Source: Marthasterias glacialis (taxonomy: Eukaryota > Echinodermata > Asteroidea > Forcipulatida > Asteriidae). From it: 64,000 nucleotides of DNA. Position 1 is the stretch's first letter. Each line of letters starts with the position of its first letter. The translations under genes and the position numbers were made by a program. The notes under the pieces are model-generated. The model searched no databases, was not told where the DNA came from, and saw nothing but the letters and a program-made list of their open reading frames with translations. The DNA is taken from contig OU452222.1 in NCBI GenBank assembly GCA_911728455.2, forward strand, positions 7,524,108 through 7,588,107, given 5' to 3'. This document shows positions 38,201 through 53,200 of the stretch, one piece after another.

Positions 38201-41200
38201 AACTCGCACTGCACCAACTTGTCAAAGAAACTCTTAGTTTAAGTAACTCTATGAAATTGGGCCCCAAACTAATGTATGTAGCCAATGCTAAGGGATCCGA
38301 GAGCCTCCTGACATACCAAATATGAGGAACATGATAACCCACCTGATGCAACTACTGTATTAGCCCAGATGGTATTCTCAATACTCAATGTATCCTGGGT
38401 CAAAGAGCCCTCTGGTGTTGGCACATTGATTGTTCCAATGAAACTGTGGATATCTTTCTGAGGTTTCTCAGCATATACGTATGCATTAAGATCAAGTAGA
38501 TCCTGTCAAAACAAAAAAATAATATTAATAAATCAAAATCACAAAACTATGAATAAAATCAAAACATTTCCCCCTTTCATATCCAAGTGTAATGCAGTTA
38601 CAATTAAAGTTGTAGCTATTTGTTAACTAGGTATACTTAGACTTCTATTTTAGCATGTTTATAATTGTGCAAATAAAACAGTAATAAATTGTTGCTGTGG
38701 TTGACACATTTTATTTTATGCTGACTTTTGGTCCTTTATAAGAGACATGGGGTGATTGAAACATGAAGGTATCCCTGTAGGTTCTTGATAGGTTTTGACT
38801 GGTTATGCAGTTCAAACAATTCATATTTAGAGGTTATAAAATAACATACTGGGATGAGAGTCATCGCTGAAAAAAGGTCTGAATCTAAGAATGGAGATCT
38901 TTCCACCTTTTGGTTACCCCTGGAATTATAGATTTCAAGGAACTTCTGGGACAGTATCATCAGTACTAGAGAAGTAGATCAATGAGCAAGATTTCTTTTA
39001 AAAACCAAAGAAATAACGACAACTGTTTTTTCTGAAATCAGATAAAGTCTGAAATTTCTCATCCCTATATGTAGTGAAATGTGCATAACACACATATCTA
39101 TTATATGTAACCATAGTTGTAGTGGTAGCAGTAGCCAAAGCCACCAATTTGATAGCCAAAGTATTATATACTAATGATCTGCTAGTTACACTTTGCACAT
39201 TGTTAACGAGAGAATCAATTATGGGCAGGTAGGATGCCTTTTGTTTCCAAATCCAGCTTGGTATCCTTTATTTTGGATTGAATCAAATACAACAAAATTA
39301 TAAACTAGGTATGATATCAACTTTTATTATAAATGTTGTCAATGCATGATTTGACATCACTCTTGAGGTATTGAATTGAACCAGTACTTGAGGATAGGTT
39401 GTTTTTACCTCATCTCTGCCTAGTCTCTGACAGCTACCCACAGCTAGTCTTAGTTTCCAGTCTGTCTCTCCATCTAATTGATCCGTCCTTATGAAGCAAG
39501 AACCTGGCAAAAAAACCACCAAAAAAACACCAAGCGATGACATTATAATTATTACATGCACATTTACTTCAACATCAGTGTTCAATTACAAATTGGTAAC
39601 AAAACCCAAATTATGTAAAGCAGTTTAGACCAATTAACGATTACCACTTCAAGGTGATGAAATGCTGAAGATGTACATGATGTGCTTCCAGTCACATTTG
39701 TGGTCAAGTGTCAAAAGTAGATTGACTTTCTAACTCATATTAATTATGATTTGACAGAATGTTACTTTTTAAACTCATTGTGCATGAAATATTATCATTG
39801 AAAGGTGCAATAACAAATATGCAATTTCAAATATAGTTTTAATATTATCTTAAATGTAGATGTTTATGTAGTCACACCTTTTGGTAATGGTTGGAAATGA
39901 AAAAGAAAAAGTAACATTCTCAGTCTGAGTAATATTATTTTTTAAAACACACTTTGTACTACCAATTGCGCTGGAAAAAGTCTGTTCCCTGAAACTCAGT
40001 TTGAAAACTGTCAATCAGGTTTTGTTGACAACTAGCTTATTTGTGTTTACTGAAAACTCAAATCAATGTACTCTTTCCTCAAACCAAAGAAGCATTATAC
40101 CTTAAATTACCCTCCCCACTATTAAACTCTCTTATAACTACATCAGCAACAATTACTATGTTATCACCTCTCATCTTACTGTTTAATCCTGAGTTTACAA
40201 TCTGCTCATTATTTTCATCTTTCTTAACATCAAAAACTGTTTTACGTAGGTACTGAATAGAAACTAGAATGCTATGTGTGTGAAGTGTTATTTCAATTCC
40301 ATGCAAGATGCAGTTATCACCTCCGATTTTATTTTCTAGGTATTTGTAACTTTATCCTTCAGTGGTGTTAATAATTAGTGTGCAATGAACCATGTTACTG
40401 CCACACTCCAGTAAGTGGCAAGTAAGCAGGGAAGCATCCAAATATCAAGCCTGGGTGTATGTATTAGTTCATGATGTGTAATACTTATTGCAGTTTTATG
40501 GTGTGAATTATCATACAGTAAACAAACAGGCTCTATACATCACTACAAATGGAAAACTACAAGTTTGAACACTAGAGGGCGACATCTCTCTTCCTCTGAG
40601 TTTACACCTTTTAAAACAGTTCAAAGGCTAACGAAGATCTGAGAAAAAGATACAAAAAAAAACAAACAAACACACATCCACAACTATTCACAAATATGCA
40701 TCCCTTTGGAGATTTCTTTTGTTTTTTTCCATTGTCCCTGTACTTAATGTCCTCCCTCTATTTAGAATTCCCCTGTAGAGACCTTTTGTTCCTATAGACC
40801 GTTCTGGCTTTGGCAACAAGCCCCCCACACACCTTAGTTTGTGTACGTTTACAATGCACATGTGACCGAGTTTGACCGAGGTCACATGACCAAAAGGCGT
40901 GATCCAATTGGTCAATGCGCACAGTTTGATTGACAGGCCGGTCTCTCACACACCCCCGCACTCAAACATGAGTTGCTTTATAATACGTTCAGTTTAGAGT
41001 CAGGAACTCATCTATGATTTTCATAGAAGTAACCCTGTGCAAATTGATCCTGAATGACCTTCCCATAATATGAAAGTAAAACATAATTTACCATTCTTCT
41101 CTGTAGTCCTCAAGAACACCATGTCTGCTGGTACACGTTGGTCCTAAAAATGAAGACAAGAATACAATTACAAGACAGAATATGCATTATAGTTTTTCTT

Positions 41201-44200
41201 AGGCAAGAATACTTTCCCTGAGAAAAGGTTGCTTCCATTAGAGGAACTGAGGCAAACTGAGACAAAAAACAGGGCAAGGGAGACCTGAGTTTACTTAGTT
41301 TGAATTTGGCACTGGTATTCTGGGAACTAGTGTATATGTACAAACAACCATGACAACTGCCCAAACATAACCTTTGTGCACTCTTTCCTTGAAAACGTAA
41401 GTACATTTTCAATGAAATGTTTAAAGTGTTTGTGTTTGAGTGTTCTTGTTTCCTGACTAGTTTAATTATGTACTTAATGTGAACCCTAATTAGTGTATCC
41501 TCCATAAATGATTCAGAACTACATATGCTAAAACAAAATTGTCTTTTTCAAATTAGTCAGGGTTTTATTGTGACAATGATATTTTAAAAACAAAAACAAT
41601 TGTTTTTGAAAGATCTGAAAAGTTCAAAAGCAATATTACAACCCGGAGGCATGGTAAAGATTTGTTTTAATTCTGTCAGGAAGAGGTTAAAGTTAATTCT
41701 ACATTGAGGAATTACAACACTCTAACCCATTAGAGACCAATGATTTCTGTATAATTATCAACATACGTCCCGCCCATGATTGAATATTCTTGATTTTTAT
41801 TAAACAACTAATTCCCAGTAAAAAATGTCCAGAAAAATAATGCATAAAATTTATTTTGTTTTTGAAATGTTGAGAGTTTGCAAATGTTGGAAACACCTAG
41901 AAATGTCAATTCAGGATTTGACCTTCACTAAGACCCTGTGGTTGAGTGAAAGTATACAAGGTCAAATCTTGTGGTTGTTTGTGACTGCTAAGAGCATAGT
42001 ACAAGTTGCTTGCTGCAGCTTCAGTTTAAACACCAAGACAAGTATTGATATTCTTTCTTCATTTCTTTAGTATCTTCAATTCAAAATGTTATTGACTTTC
42101 ATTTGGTTTACATCAATGAAACGAAGTGTGCAAACTCTGATATAACAGTGAATGAGTAGCATCTATTTTCTTCCCACATCCGTTTGATTGATATGTTGTG
42201 GGTGGCCCAAGTGAGGTGTTCTGGACTAAAAAACCTGCTCTGAAGAAGACAGCCAATGACCTTAGCTCTACCATCAGTAGGGAAACCTGTTGTTGTTTGC
42301 AGGTGGTAAACATTATCCTCCAAACTAAACAACAACAAACACCCGTCTTTGTGTGGGGCCAAATGTGAAGAAGAATAGAAGATTATGCCAAGAATGTGAC
42401 AGGTAAAGAATAGGTCTTATTTGATTGGTCAACATCTGGTAAGAGAATGGAATGTCCCAGTCTTATGCTAGGATGAAGCCCTTTTAAACAAGACATCTAC
42501 ACCTGTGTTTAAACTTTTGATATTCAAGGAAGAGCCTTGGGTGTTTGATGTTTACAAAAGTCAATTATTATAAGGGTAAATAAATAATTGATCTATTGTT
42601 GCAGTTCCATTAGCATCCCTGATGTATATTCCAGCGGTACTAATCGGATTGTGGGGGTAACCCCACACAGTAATACATAACTGCAGACATTTTATCTCAA
42701 GAACACAATGTGAGGGCAGCATAATGGTAAGTGTTCCACTTCATCAATGCAATAATATTCAAATCACAAACAGTCTAGTTTACTACCATACAAAAGGAAC
42801 CACAAATGAAAAACACTCATTTCAAAATCCAAACGCTTGCTGGCTACAGACTTACTCATCTTCATAAATAATATATTTTAAATTATTTTGTAGACAAGTA
42901 AAAGCAATCAGTGTAACAAACTCATCACCTAGTTGGCTGTGACTTGAGCTGAGAGTGACTGATTATCGATTTCTATGATGAATCTCATCTGTCAGCACTG
43001 AATTCACAGAAACTGATGTGGATTTATCTACTTTTAAAAGGTCAGACCTAATTAAACCCCATTGGTTTCTAGGAGAATACACAAACCAGTTAGCCCATCC
43101 ATCTCGTAGACATTCTTTAGCTGTTGTGGTGAGCACTGATTTGTGAAATTGCTTCTTTGCCTGTATTAGGCTCCTTTTGAACATGTCCAGTTGACAATAA
43201 GCTTAACATAACTAGCAGTGTGTGGGGGAAATGCCCAGTAAATCCCCTTGATTGGTCAACAGCCCCAATACTGAGAGTGACAGTTCATTGACCATAAGGT
43301 CAATCACCTATTGCTAGGCACAAAAGCTCATGTTTTACATCTGATCACTTGAAATGTAATATGGTTTACTGATGGCCCAAATTTTGGCTCTGTTTTCAGC
43401 AATTCTATATTTCTTTCAATAACAAAACTCTAAGAAAACTATATAGTGAAGTAAACGTATAACATTAAGTTGAAAAGTGTTTGAGGAGATAGTTGGTAAA
43501 ATGTTTTCTAAAACATTTGTAAACTTTAGACATTCAACTTTCTTCGCATCATATTCATGTAAGCAATGAGTAGTACTCGTATATGTGAAATTGAAGTGAT
43601 TTAAGAAGTTTGTTGATGTTGATAAACTCCAACATGTATGGTCTCTGCGGAACTGTGAACAATATTTAATTTTTGATAGATAGAGGTCCCAACTGGGCCT
43701 AAGTTCATAGAGCTGCTTAACGGCCAATTTTAAGCTTACTGTGTGATTTCCATTTCATAGCGGTGCCAACCATATGCAATAGAAAAGGCAAGCTAACCTT
43801 CCGGTGCTTACTGTAAGCAAACAAAGGCATAACAATGCAAATCCATGGTGGTTGCGCAAGCTGGCTGCCTCATTTTCTTGCTAACCTGTGAAATACATTT
43901 ATGCTTCAGCAAATTTTACTGTTAGGCTATTAGCGAGAAAATTTGCTTACCGTTACGCAGTGCTATGAAATTGGCCCCTGATGATATCCTTTTATTACAA
44001 AGTAGGAGTTTAATATGCAACATAAGCAAAACTATTGTACAATACCTAGTACCTTTAGCAACTTCCATCGACATTTAACCACTTCACCAAGGTTTAAAAA
44101 AATCTGTACCATGCCTCTGCGCAGTATTATTTTTTTCAGATTTTTTCAGAACTTCCTAAGTAATTTTTGTTGTTGAGAATATTGTTCTCAGATTAAAACC

Positions 44201-47200
44201 CTGACTAAATAAACTGAAGACAACAAACGTTGTTATAAAATGCACCAGGATTTGGCATTCTCATTTGAGAAGATATGGAAAGTCTTCCCTGAATAGACCT
44301 GGACCTTGACAGTTAGCCTCGACAGAGAGTCGGCCATGGTATGCCGGAATCTCAGATTTACATCCCATATACCGACTACAATGATAGACAATGCAGGCAG
44401 CTTATCGATCTCTCATAATCCTCATTTGCACAACAATAGGAAGAAGGTCTGGAATTGGGGATTATATAATAACCTCCCGAAAAAGGGAGATTTTGAGCAT
44501 AATTCCAGTACCCTTTGTCCCTCTCTGTACGGGGTAACGTACATGCCCGTGCAGTCTACACAATAAATTGTCCCAGGCATGTATACACGCCAGCCGGTCA
44601 ACTGATTGCAACCAAAAGATGATGCTCCGAAGTTGTTCCGGGCATTTATAAATGTCAACCATATTTCTACCCAGAAATGTCAACCGACATTAAGTGGTTA
44701 AATCAGCTCTAAATAGAAAGGCATTTACTTTTATGATCTGAGTTAAAACAAATGCTGTCCATACACTTGAAATAAATGAGCTATTTTTTAACATTTGGAA
44801 CATTATAGGACACACACACACGAAGTACATCTATTTATAACTACTAGAGGATAACAATATAATAGAGGATTAAAAATGTCCTTTTTATGTCCTGCAAATT
44901 CAAAAATTAATGAAGAGCATAAAAATGAAAAGACATTTAGGAATCTCTCTGATAATGAGACAACACATACCTTTTCAACAACTATCAGGTCAGACACCTG
45001 AATGTCACAACTGGGTACTTTGACTAGCCCTGCCCTTGTTAGTTTTAAGAACTGCTGGCCATTGACCTCATAATCTCTACGGAAACGTCTGAAGTCATCA
45101 AGAGCTTCTCTACACATGGTCACAAATATAACAAAACCCTGTAAAGAAATGTGTAACAAGGAAATGGTATTAGAAAACAGTCATTTATGATATTTATGTA
45201 GAAAGCATTGTTCTAAAGTACATGTACAATGGTTTGATCAGCAATGCCTTTTTGATTTAAGTATATATTTGAACAAACAATTAACCAAGGTCACCTGAAG
45301 TTGACAAACCTTATATTTCTTTGCCAATAGAGGGCCTGTTCAGTCACCACAGTATGTTGATCAACAAGGTGTTAACATCACACCAAAGTTACAGAAGCCC
45401 CATAACAGGAAAAGTGAAGCATGAAAATATGTCTGGAATTTGTTTTTCCTTTAACCTTGAACTTGAACATGTCAAGTTCAAGCAAGTCATATGCAAAACA
45501 AACACAGGGGACTGAGGTTTCCTTCCTGAATTCTCCAGAGAAACTACAATAACATTGTAGTGACAGGTGTGAGGATATGAGGAATTTGACAGCTTTTCTC
45601 ATCTAACTTTTGTTGCTGTTCTATTCATCATCATTGACCTTAACCACATTTTCCATCAAAATTGCTTTTTAGGAGTTCAAAATCTCTCCTTTTTGTTGCT
45701 TTGTGATTTTCTTTTGGTGTGTGCTATGGAATAACGAATGCCACATGTATCCTAGATTAAGTGGGATTTGGCAGGGATGTTGTCTGACATAAATGATTAG
45801 AAGATAAATCCCTCTAAACTCATACATCTAGCATTCAATATACATGTAATACAAATTGAGGGATGTTTGAAGCTTTGCATTGTGTGGAAAGTAACAAGTA
45901 AGTATAATCTAGCAAACTTGTGGGTACAACCATGTGTAAATCTCTTTTGGGAGGAGTGGTGGCTCTGAAAAGAGCTGTAGTGGTCTCAACGTTTCAAACA
46001 GTATACTCTTCTTGTCTTCAGGAGAAATCAAAGATGAGCAGAGTATACTGTTCGAAGTGTTGCGATCATAACAGCTCTTTTCAGAGCCACCACTTCTTCT
46101 TCACAAATGAGATTTATACATGGTTGTATACGCAAGCTTACTAGTTACAGTTACTTCTTAATACCAATTGAAATAGAGAGTTTTACATGTACTTAACCAG
46201 AAACTTTCTTTGCCACTCCAAACCTCATTGATTTTTATATGAAGATTCTAAGATAAAAGACGTAGGGCAAAGGAGTTTCATCTAAAATGAAGGGCCAACA
46301 TAACTTATAGAAATTGGTGAAACACACGCAAGATGGTCACTTTATCATAGTTAATAATGCCACTTTTATCATCCAACAACTCAAGGAGCCAGCAAAAGAA
46401 TGTGTTTTGTTTGTTTGGATCACTGGTCAACAAACATTAAGATGTTGATCCCATGTACTCTTGACAAGAATCCAGAATAAATATGCAAAAGGCTAAATGA
46501 AAACATGTTCATAATTTACAAATAAATTGTTTTGTATACATTGTCAGTTTTCAATTGTCCTATATCTTATAATAATAATTGAGACTTATATATCTGTCAG
46601 TAACAGCACACATAAATGCATCTAACACTACAAACAATAAACCTACAGTAATAATGAAATACTATTGTATTATATCAAAACAAAAGAACCCACTATGAGG
46701 AATGCCAAGAATTTGGAAAGCTATAAATTATTGCTCAGTTGAGAGTTGCCTGGTTTTTTCCGGTGCTGATGGGGGCAAAAGTCACAGCTGTTTGCAGCTG
46801 ACAATGGATCGGTACACTTTAATACAGAATGATACATTGCTGAGGTGAATAGATGGAAACACAGCAGGAAGCTATCTACTCTAGAAATGCACTTGGTTTA
46901 TTGTTCTTTATATACATTAATCATCTGGTAAAACACCCATTCATACACCTGTCAATGAGAACATTAAGTCTTTATTTACATGGGGTAGATGCAATATAAG
47001 CTTGAAGAAGTACTTGTCTACTCTGCTCATCTCTTTCTGTGTCCAAGTACCACTTTGTTATTTCTAATGGAGTATTTGTGTTTCTTATTCCCCCTCTTAC
47101 TGCTAAAAACTGCATACATGTATCTAGTGTTGACTGACATGCACTTATATTTATACCAGCAACATGTAGTGTCCATCAAGTTTGGAATAAAAATATTCCA

Positions 47201-50200
47201 GTTTGAAAAAAGTTTGGACATCTGGAAAGTGTGTGATTTTCTTGGGTTTCTGCAAATTTGAAATGAGCTGTCCACCTTTGGCATTACATGTCCATAGAAA
47301 ATATAAACATTATATTAAAAACATTATATAAACATTACATTAAATCCATTATGTTTTTATAATCTTGAATTTATGAAATGATTTTAGAGAAAACTATCAT
47401 AACACTGGTACACACTCAAATGTTGAAATGTATACACAAGTAATTTTCTTGAATAATGTTCTTAGAAAATGATTGGAAAAAATACAACATGGCTGGTTCT
47501 AACTTACACAGTTATTATTTCAAAAGCTGTCAGATTTTGATGCCATTTATTCATTGGTAGATTGTAGAATGGCTAATCCCTAAGGCCTGTTTCAAATGTC
47601 GCGCTCTTGCCGTGTCAAATTCAAATCATTTGAGTTTGGCAACAGCGCAGCATTGGCGCAGCAGTGGTTTCAAGCGTCGTGCTTCTGCCGAACATTGCCA
47701 CATAGCATGGCAGGGACTGTCAAGCCATGGTTGAGCTAAGGCCCATTTCAAACGTCGCGCTCTTGTCGTGTTGAATTCAAATCATTTGAGTTTGGCAATA
47801 GCGCAGCATTGGTGCAGCAGTGGTTTCAAACGTCGGGCTTCTGCTGAACTTTGCCAATAGCACGGCAGGGCCCGGCGAGCTAAGGCTCTGCCACGCCGAA
47901 TTCCAAAAGTGGTTTTAGACGTCACACTCCTGCCGTGTCAAATCAAAAAACATTAAAATATTTTAATTTGACATGGCAAGAGTGCCACGTTTGAAACGAT
48001 CCTAACAGTGACAATTTATCTGTCTACTTACCAGAGGAGCCCAGTATGTGTACAGGTAGCCAATACGCAATGAAGGAATAAACTGTGATATAGCCATCAA
48101 CAGAAAGTACAGATTGAGAAATAGCCGGAACTGGTAGTACAACACCTGAACAAATGGAAGACAAATATCAATACTTTATTTCTTCTTTATTGCATGAATC
48201 TTCTGAATATTTGAAACTATCTGCCTTGTGCCTTCTGTCTTCAGAAATTGAGAAGAAAACCTCATATTGGAATTTGAGTTGTTAAAAAGAAGCCTAATAC
48301 ATGTAAGGTTAAATCACAAGATCTCCAAGATCCTACGGGAAAAAGAGTGTTAATTAATCTCTAACTAACAAAAGACTTGCATGCACAAAAACCACATAAA
48401 AATACTCCAAAACACCTGGCAGATTTGACTTTCTTAAAACCTTAAAGTGAATCACCTATTCCTAGAATTTGTTTGAAATCTCAAAGGAACTTTAATAAGT
48501 AGAGTCACAAGCATGTGGAGTGCAGTGGTTTGATCAACGTGGGAGTTTGAGTTATCAAAGTTGTTTGTCAGCACTACTAAATTTCTCCAGATTGTTTGAG
48601 GGTGTTGAAAGATGAGGCATACGCCCTAGCATTGTTTAAATGTTGAAATGACTGCATTGAGATGGGTGGTCTGCTTAGAATCTGTGGGAACATCAAGAGG
48701 CTATTACACGCCTCATGTATCTTCAGACATCCAATCCAACCATACACTAGGATTCAGAATCTCTTCCTGCTCTATGACTCTACCGTCTGTACCACATATT
48801 GTACTGATATTGTAACATCGGCTCATAGCCAACTCTTACTGTAAGTACATGTAGAGAAGCCAAGTAAAGATTACAGTGTTTTTAGCATTACAACAACTCA
48901 TTTTATGCAGAGTAGGACATTTGTTTCACATCATTTGGGGACTTTGGAAGTAACTTGGACTTAACTAAAAATTGACATAAGGTTTGCCCTGAAAGACATG
49001 GGACTTGCCCTGAAGAAATATGGCCTGCCCTAACAGACTTGAGACTGGACCTCAAAATTCCTGAGACTTGACTTGAGACTAGCCCTAATATACTAGAGAC
49101 TAGACCTCAAACACTTTAGACTTGGCTTGAGACTTGCCCTTAAAGCCTGATGAAAACTCTGTCCTTAAAGACATGGGACTTACCCTAAAGACATGGACTT
49201 TCTGATGACACCGCTGGTTTTATATACTTTGAGAGAGATTATTGCTCTTGTATACTGATAACAACACCCACTTTCAATGCACAATTTTAAAATTCAGTTA
49301 GTGCTATAATCATCTCTGACATGTTACGCACTGAACAGGGTAACCATCTATTTGTGTGTGCCCATGTAATGCCTGTTTTAAATGAATAATGTGACTTTGC
49401 ATAGTTTGACTGCTCATATGGAAGTGAGGCTTCCATTAACTAATTATTATGACGTCTCATATGTTATAGCGCCCTTTATCGGTGAGTGTTAATCTACAAT
49501 GAAGGGCAGAATCTTCATATTTATAGGGTTTTCATTCGAAGGCATTGCATGGAGATAAAAGTTATACCACCTCCTAGGTAACAAAAAACCTTAGTACAAA
49601 CAAAACATGTTTTTGTCATCATGACATCATCAGGTATCAAGTTACGTAAATTCAAAGTTTATTATTAAAAAAATCATATCTCATGAACCCCATGTCATAG
49701 AGTCGTAATCCTTGTTTAGTTTTGTAGTTTGCAGAACATGTGTCATTTTATTTACAAGCATGAACCCACATTGATCTTCACTTCCGGTCCAAACAGGAAG
49801 CTCTTAATTTCAAAAAGTCATATCTCGTGAGCCATATGTCATAAAGTCATAATCTTTGTACCATTTGTAGTTTACATCACATGTGACATTTGGTTTATAG
49901 GCGTGGCCCCACTTTGACCTTTATTTCCGGTCAAACAATTACAGTCCCAATTGCACCTATAACGTTTGCAGTCCTCATCGAAATCAAAGTCTCTTCATTT
50001 CACAGTGATCCAATACTAATAGTAAAACATGCTTACAAATAATCGGAACAACTTTGTGTTTAAGTCTGAGTGACAAACACATAATGTCTAGTTCTGCTTG
50101 ACCTTGCTGCACCACATGAGTACGTATAATGAGCACTAAGAGGTCCATGAAAACAAAGTACTGTACATGTAGATTCACAGACATTCAGACAATGCTCCAC

Positions 50201-53200
50201 TAGGAGTAGTTGTCTAAACTTTGAATCATGAGGGCTGGTTTTCTAAATAAGTTCAGATTATGTAGTTTTTGTTCTATCCTGCAGCAAGCTAGAAACCTCA
50301 CGTTTTGATTTGTCAACAGTGGTGGGACATACTTTTAAATCAAACTACAAAATCCAGAAATACATCCTTAACGCAATGCGTATTTACAATGTATACTAAA
50401 GTAAGGGTAGTTTCTGGCATGCCATCTTACATTCAATTGGTCATCTGGAAGTTGGTGTCACACTGAGCACACACGTTATAAATCCAGTATTTGTCCCATT
50501 TGGGAAGCCATGCCTGTTACTACACTACGCGGATCACTGATGTTAGATTCGTGTAAAGGTCACTGTACTTCCGTCTTGCAAGTATTACTTGCAATACTAG
50601 GTTATGTCAAAGTGATGTTATGACATAGCGCATTAATAGCTAAGTAATACTGTAAGCATGGTTTGATACTGTGCCAATCAATGTCACCTTCACCCACAGG
50701 GGAAGCTGTTCCTGTTGTTCTCTGACAGGTGGGCTAGTATTGTTGACTTGACAGGGGTATTGTTACAGTGAAGCCGCCCATGACCTAAGTGTGTTCAGTA
50801 CAAGCATAGAGAGACACCTTGGGAACAATATACTTAGTTTGGTACAAATGGTGGCCATGCTATGGGCCAAAGGGGGCCATCTTTGGGCAAACAGGAAGCT
50901 ATTGCTGGATTAGGAGCAAGTGGTATTGTAATTCTGATGGGATTTGGGAGGTTCTAATGCCTTGATCAAATAATCCCATTAAGAGCAGTGCTGTGAAGCG
51001 TGTTGTGGTTATGGGGCTCTCACTGTGGGTGAACATGGTGGGGAGTTGCGGTAAAGATGTCAACAAAACTCATCAACCATCAAGCCGCTGAATACTGCTT
51101 GCAATGCATATGTACACTCAATCATTTTGATAATTATCTTGTGTCTCAGATGTATGGATGTTAACTGTAGCAAAATAAAAATAATCCTTCAATATTCTCA
51201 GCAAATTAAACTTAAGTTAAATCAGAAGAGTTTCTTCAAAAAAAGATATATGCAAAAAGTCCTAGAAAAACAGTATTGATAATTGCTGCAAAACACCTGT
51301 CCCCATTACCGGTAGAGATAAAGATAAGAATCTACACAACCAACCACTGCAGGTTAATGCTACAATCCACTCTTAAACTTGACATTCATTCACTTTTTCT
51401 TGAAACTCTTATATAAGCCTCTGGTAATCAATGGAGTCAGTTTGTGTGAAGTGGGTGTGGCTTTAGTGGAATTAGATCACACAAACGGGATAATGACAGC
51501 CCAGTGCTCATTTCATGCAATATGAAAGGAATAGTACAGTACAATATGTTATCGAACCTGCTGAATGCATTGACCATAAAATGTCACATCCATCCATCCA
51601 TCACTATTACATGCAACTTATTTTGTTTTCAAGATCCAGCATGATATTATGAAAATGAGAATAGCAATGAGATTGCCTGCTGTGGAGATTCATTGAAGCT
51701 TACCAAGCCTTTATGTCCTGTAGAGATACAGTTTAATATTGTGTTTTGTTGTGTGTCTGCATTGCAGATGATAGTGTGCCATATGTGAAGACATGTAGGA
51801 ATGAGATTTAGGCTGTTTTATGCAAGTGGATTTTTATTTGTACAGAGAAAAGGTCCACCATACTCTCTTTTGTTAAAAGTCCAGTAACTTCCTCAGTTTA
51901 CAAAATATTGTTTCAAGTTACATGTCAAAACAAACCTGATCAATGAGGTATTCTTCTCAAATATTCATTTATTTATTTATTTATTTATTATGATTCATCT
52001 AAATTTTAAGTCCATTATGTATAAAATATATTGCAATCACAAAAAATATTCACTCAATCATGACATTTCATGTGTTACATCCATTTATTTTCTATTATCA
52101 AAAACAGACGTTCTACCATAACTGATAATTATACTGAAAAGCAAGGTTTCAAAAATAACTTCCCTGGGAAAAACAAACAGTAGTTTCATTTTAATGAGTC
52201 TTGTGAGGCAGGTGTCATGGAAAAATTTTGTAAAATAATATCAGCCATATTTAATGTTGAGTTCTAATGTGGATGTGTTGTATGGTGTACCCTAGGCTGC
52301 ATGTAGCATGGTCATCTTGACCCATGGATATGGTTCCAATGACCCATAAACAGCATTACTAACTAGGATATACAACGTATACAAAACACTTTATTTTGAT
52401 GACTCAAAATGCACTGTTAATTCTGTCCCTCTGGTAAGCGTGAGCTTTGAATACATGTAGAGATGAAAGTACAGTTTGAGGGTACAATCAGTCAGATAGC
52501 TGTGCTCACCACTGACTGTTGTTTTCCTTGTAGCGGCTTGCCATTGTGAAAGAGTTTAAAATTAGAGCCAATTTGTTCAAACCTTATTTTTAAAAGTACA
52601 CTTCAGCCTCTTTGGGCGATTAAAATAAAATTTATTGACACAAGCACGACTAGAAAGTAGAATATAAAAAAGTAGAATATAAAGTTTAAACTCCACTACA
52701 ATAACCCACAAATTTGGCCGGTTTGTGGTTATTAAAAAAAGAACAAGAGTCACGTGATGTAACTTATCTGCTTCAAAAATTGAAACCGATAACTCACCTG
52801 ATCATTGAGCTAGTTATATTTCCATCCGTTTAAAAATCTTATTACTGGACCAAATTAAATTCTGATTGTTTGCAATTGTCCATGAATAAATAACAAAAGT
52901 AGGCATATATTCAAATTGTGGATCCAAGTTTAGATCTTTAACGATGGAATTTCATATTATGAGAGTCTGGGTAATAGACCATGGCTTGGTCACTGTATCT
53001 TTGGGGGCTATAGCGAGTCAACAGCCCATTATGTTGGTTCAGGGAATTTGCCGCTGGCCGGCCTCATGATTGTGGCTGGAATTTGAAGCCAGGAATTGGT
53101 AATAGACCGATTGCGCAACCAATGTTTACATGTCATCACGTGATCTATTGTGGGTAGTACATCATCTGAGCTGATGGCAAACTACGTGCAAATACATGCC

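Noticed and set aside
40688..40961. Overlapping minus-strand frames with a CACATG-rich block
   Set aside because: The sequence looks like repeat-derived intron DNA of ATP9; no protein similarity recognised and no paired ends found.
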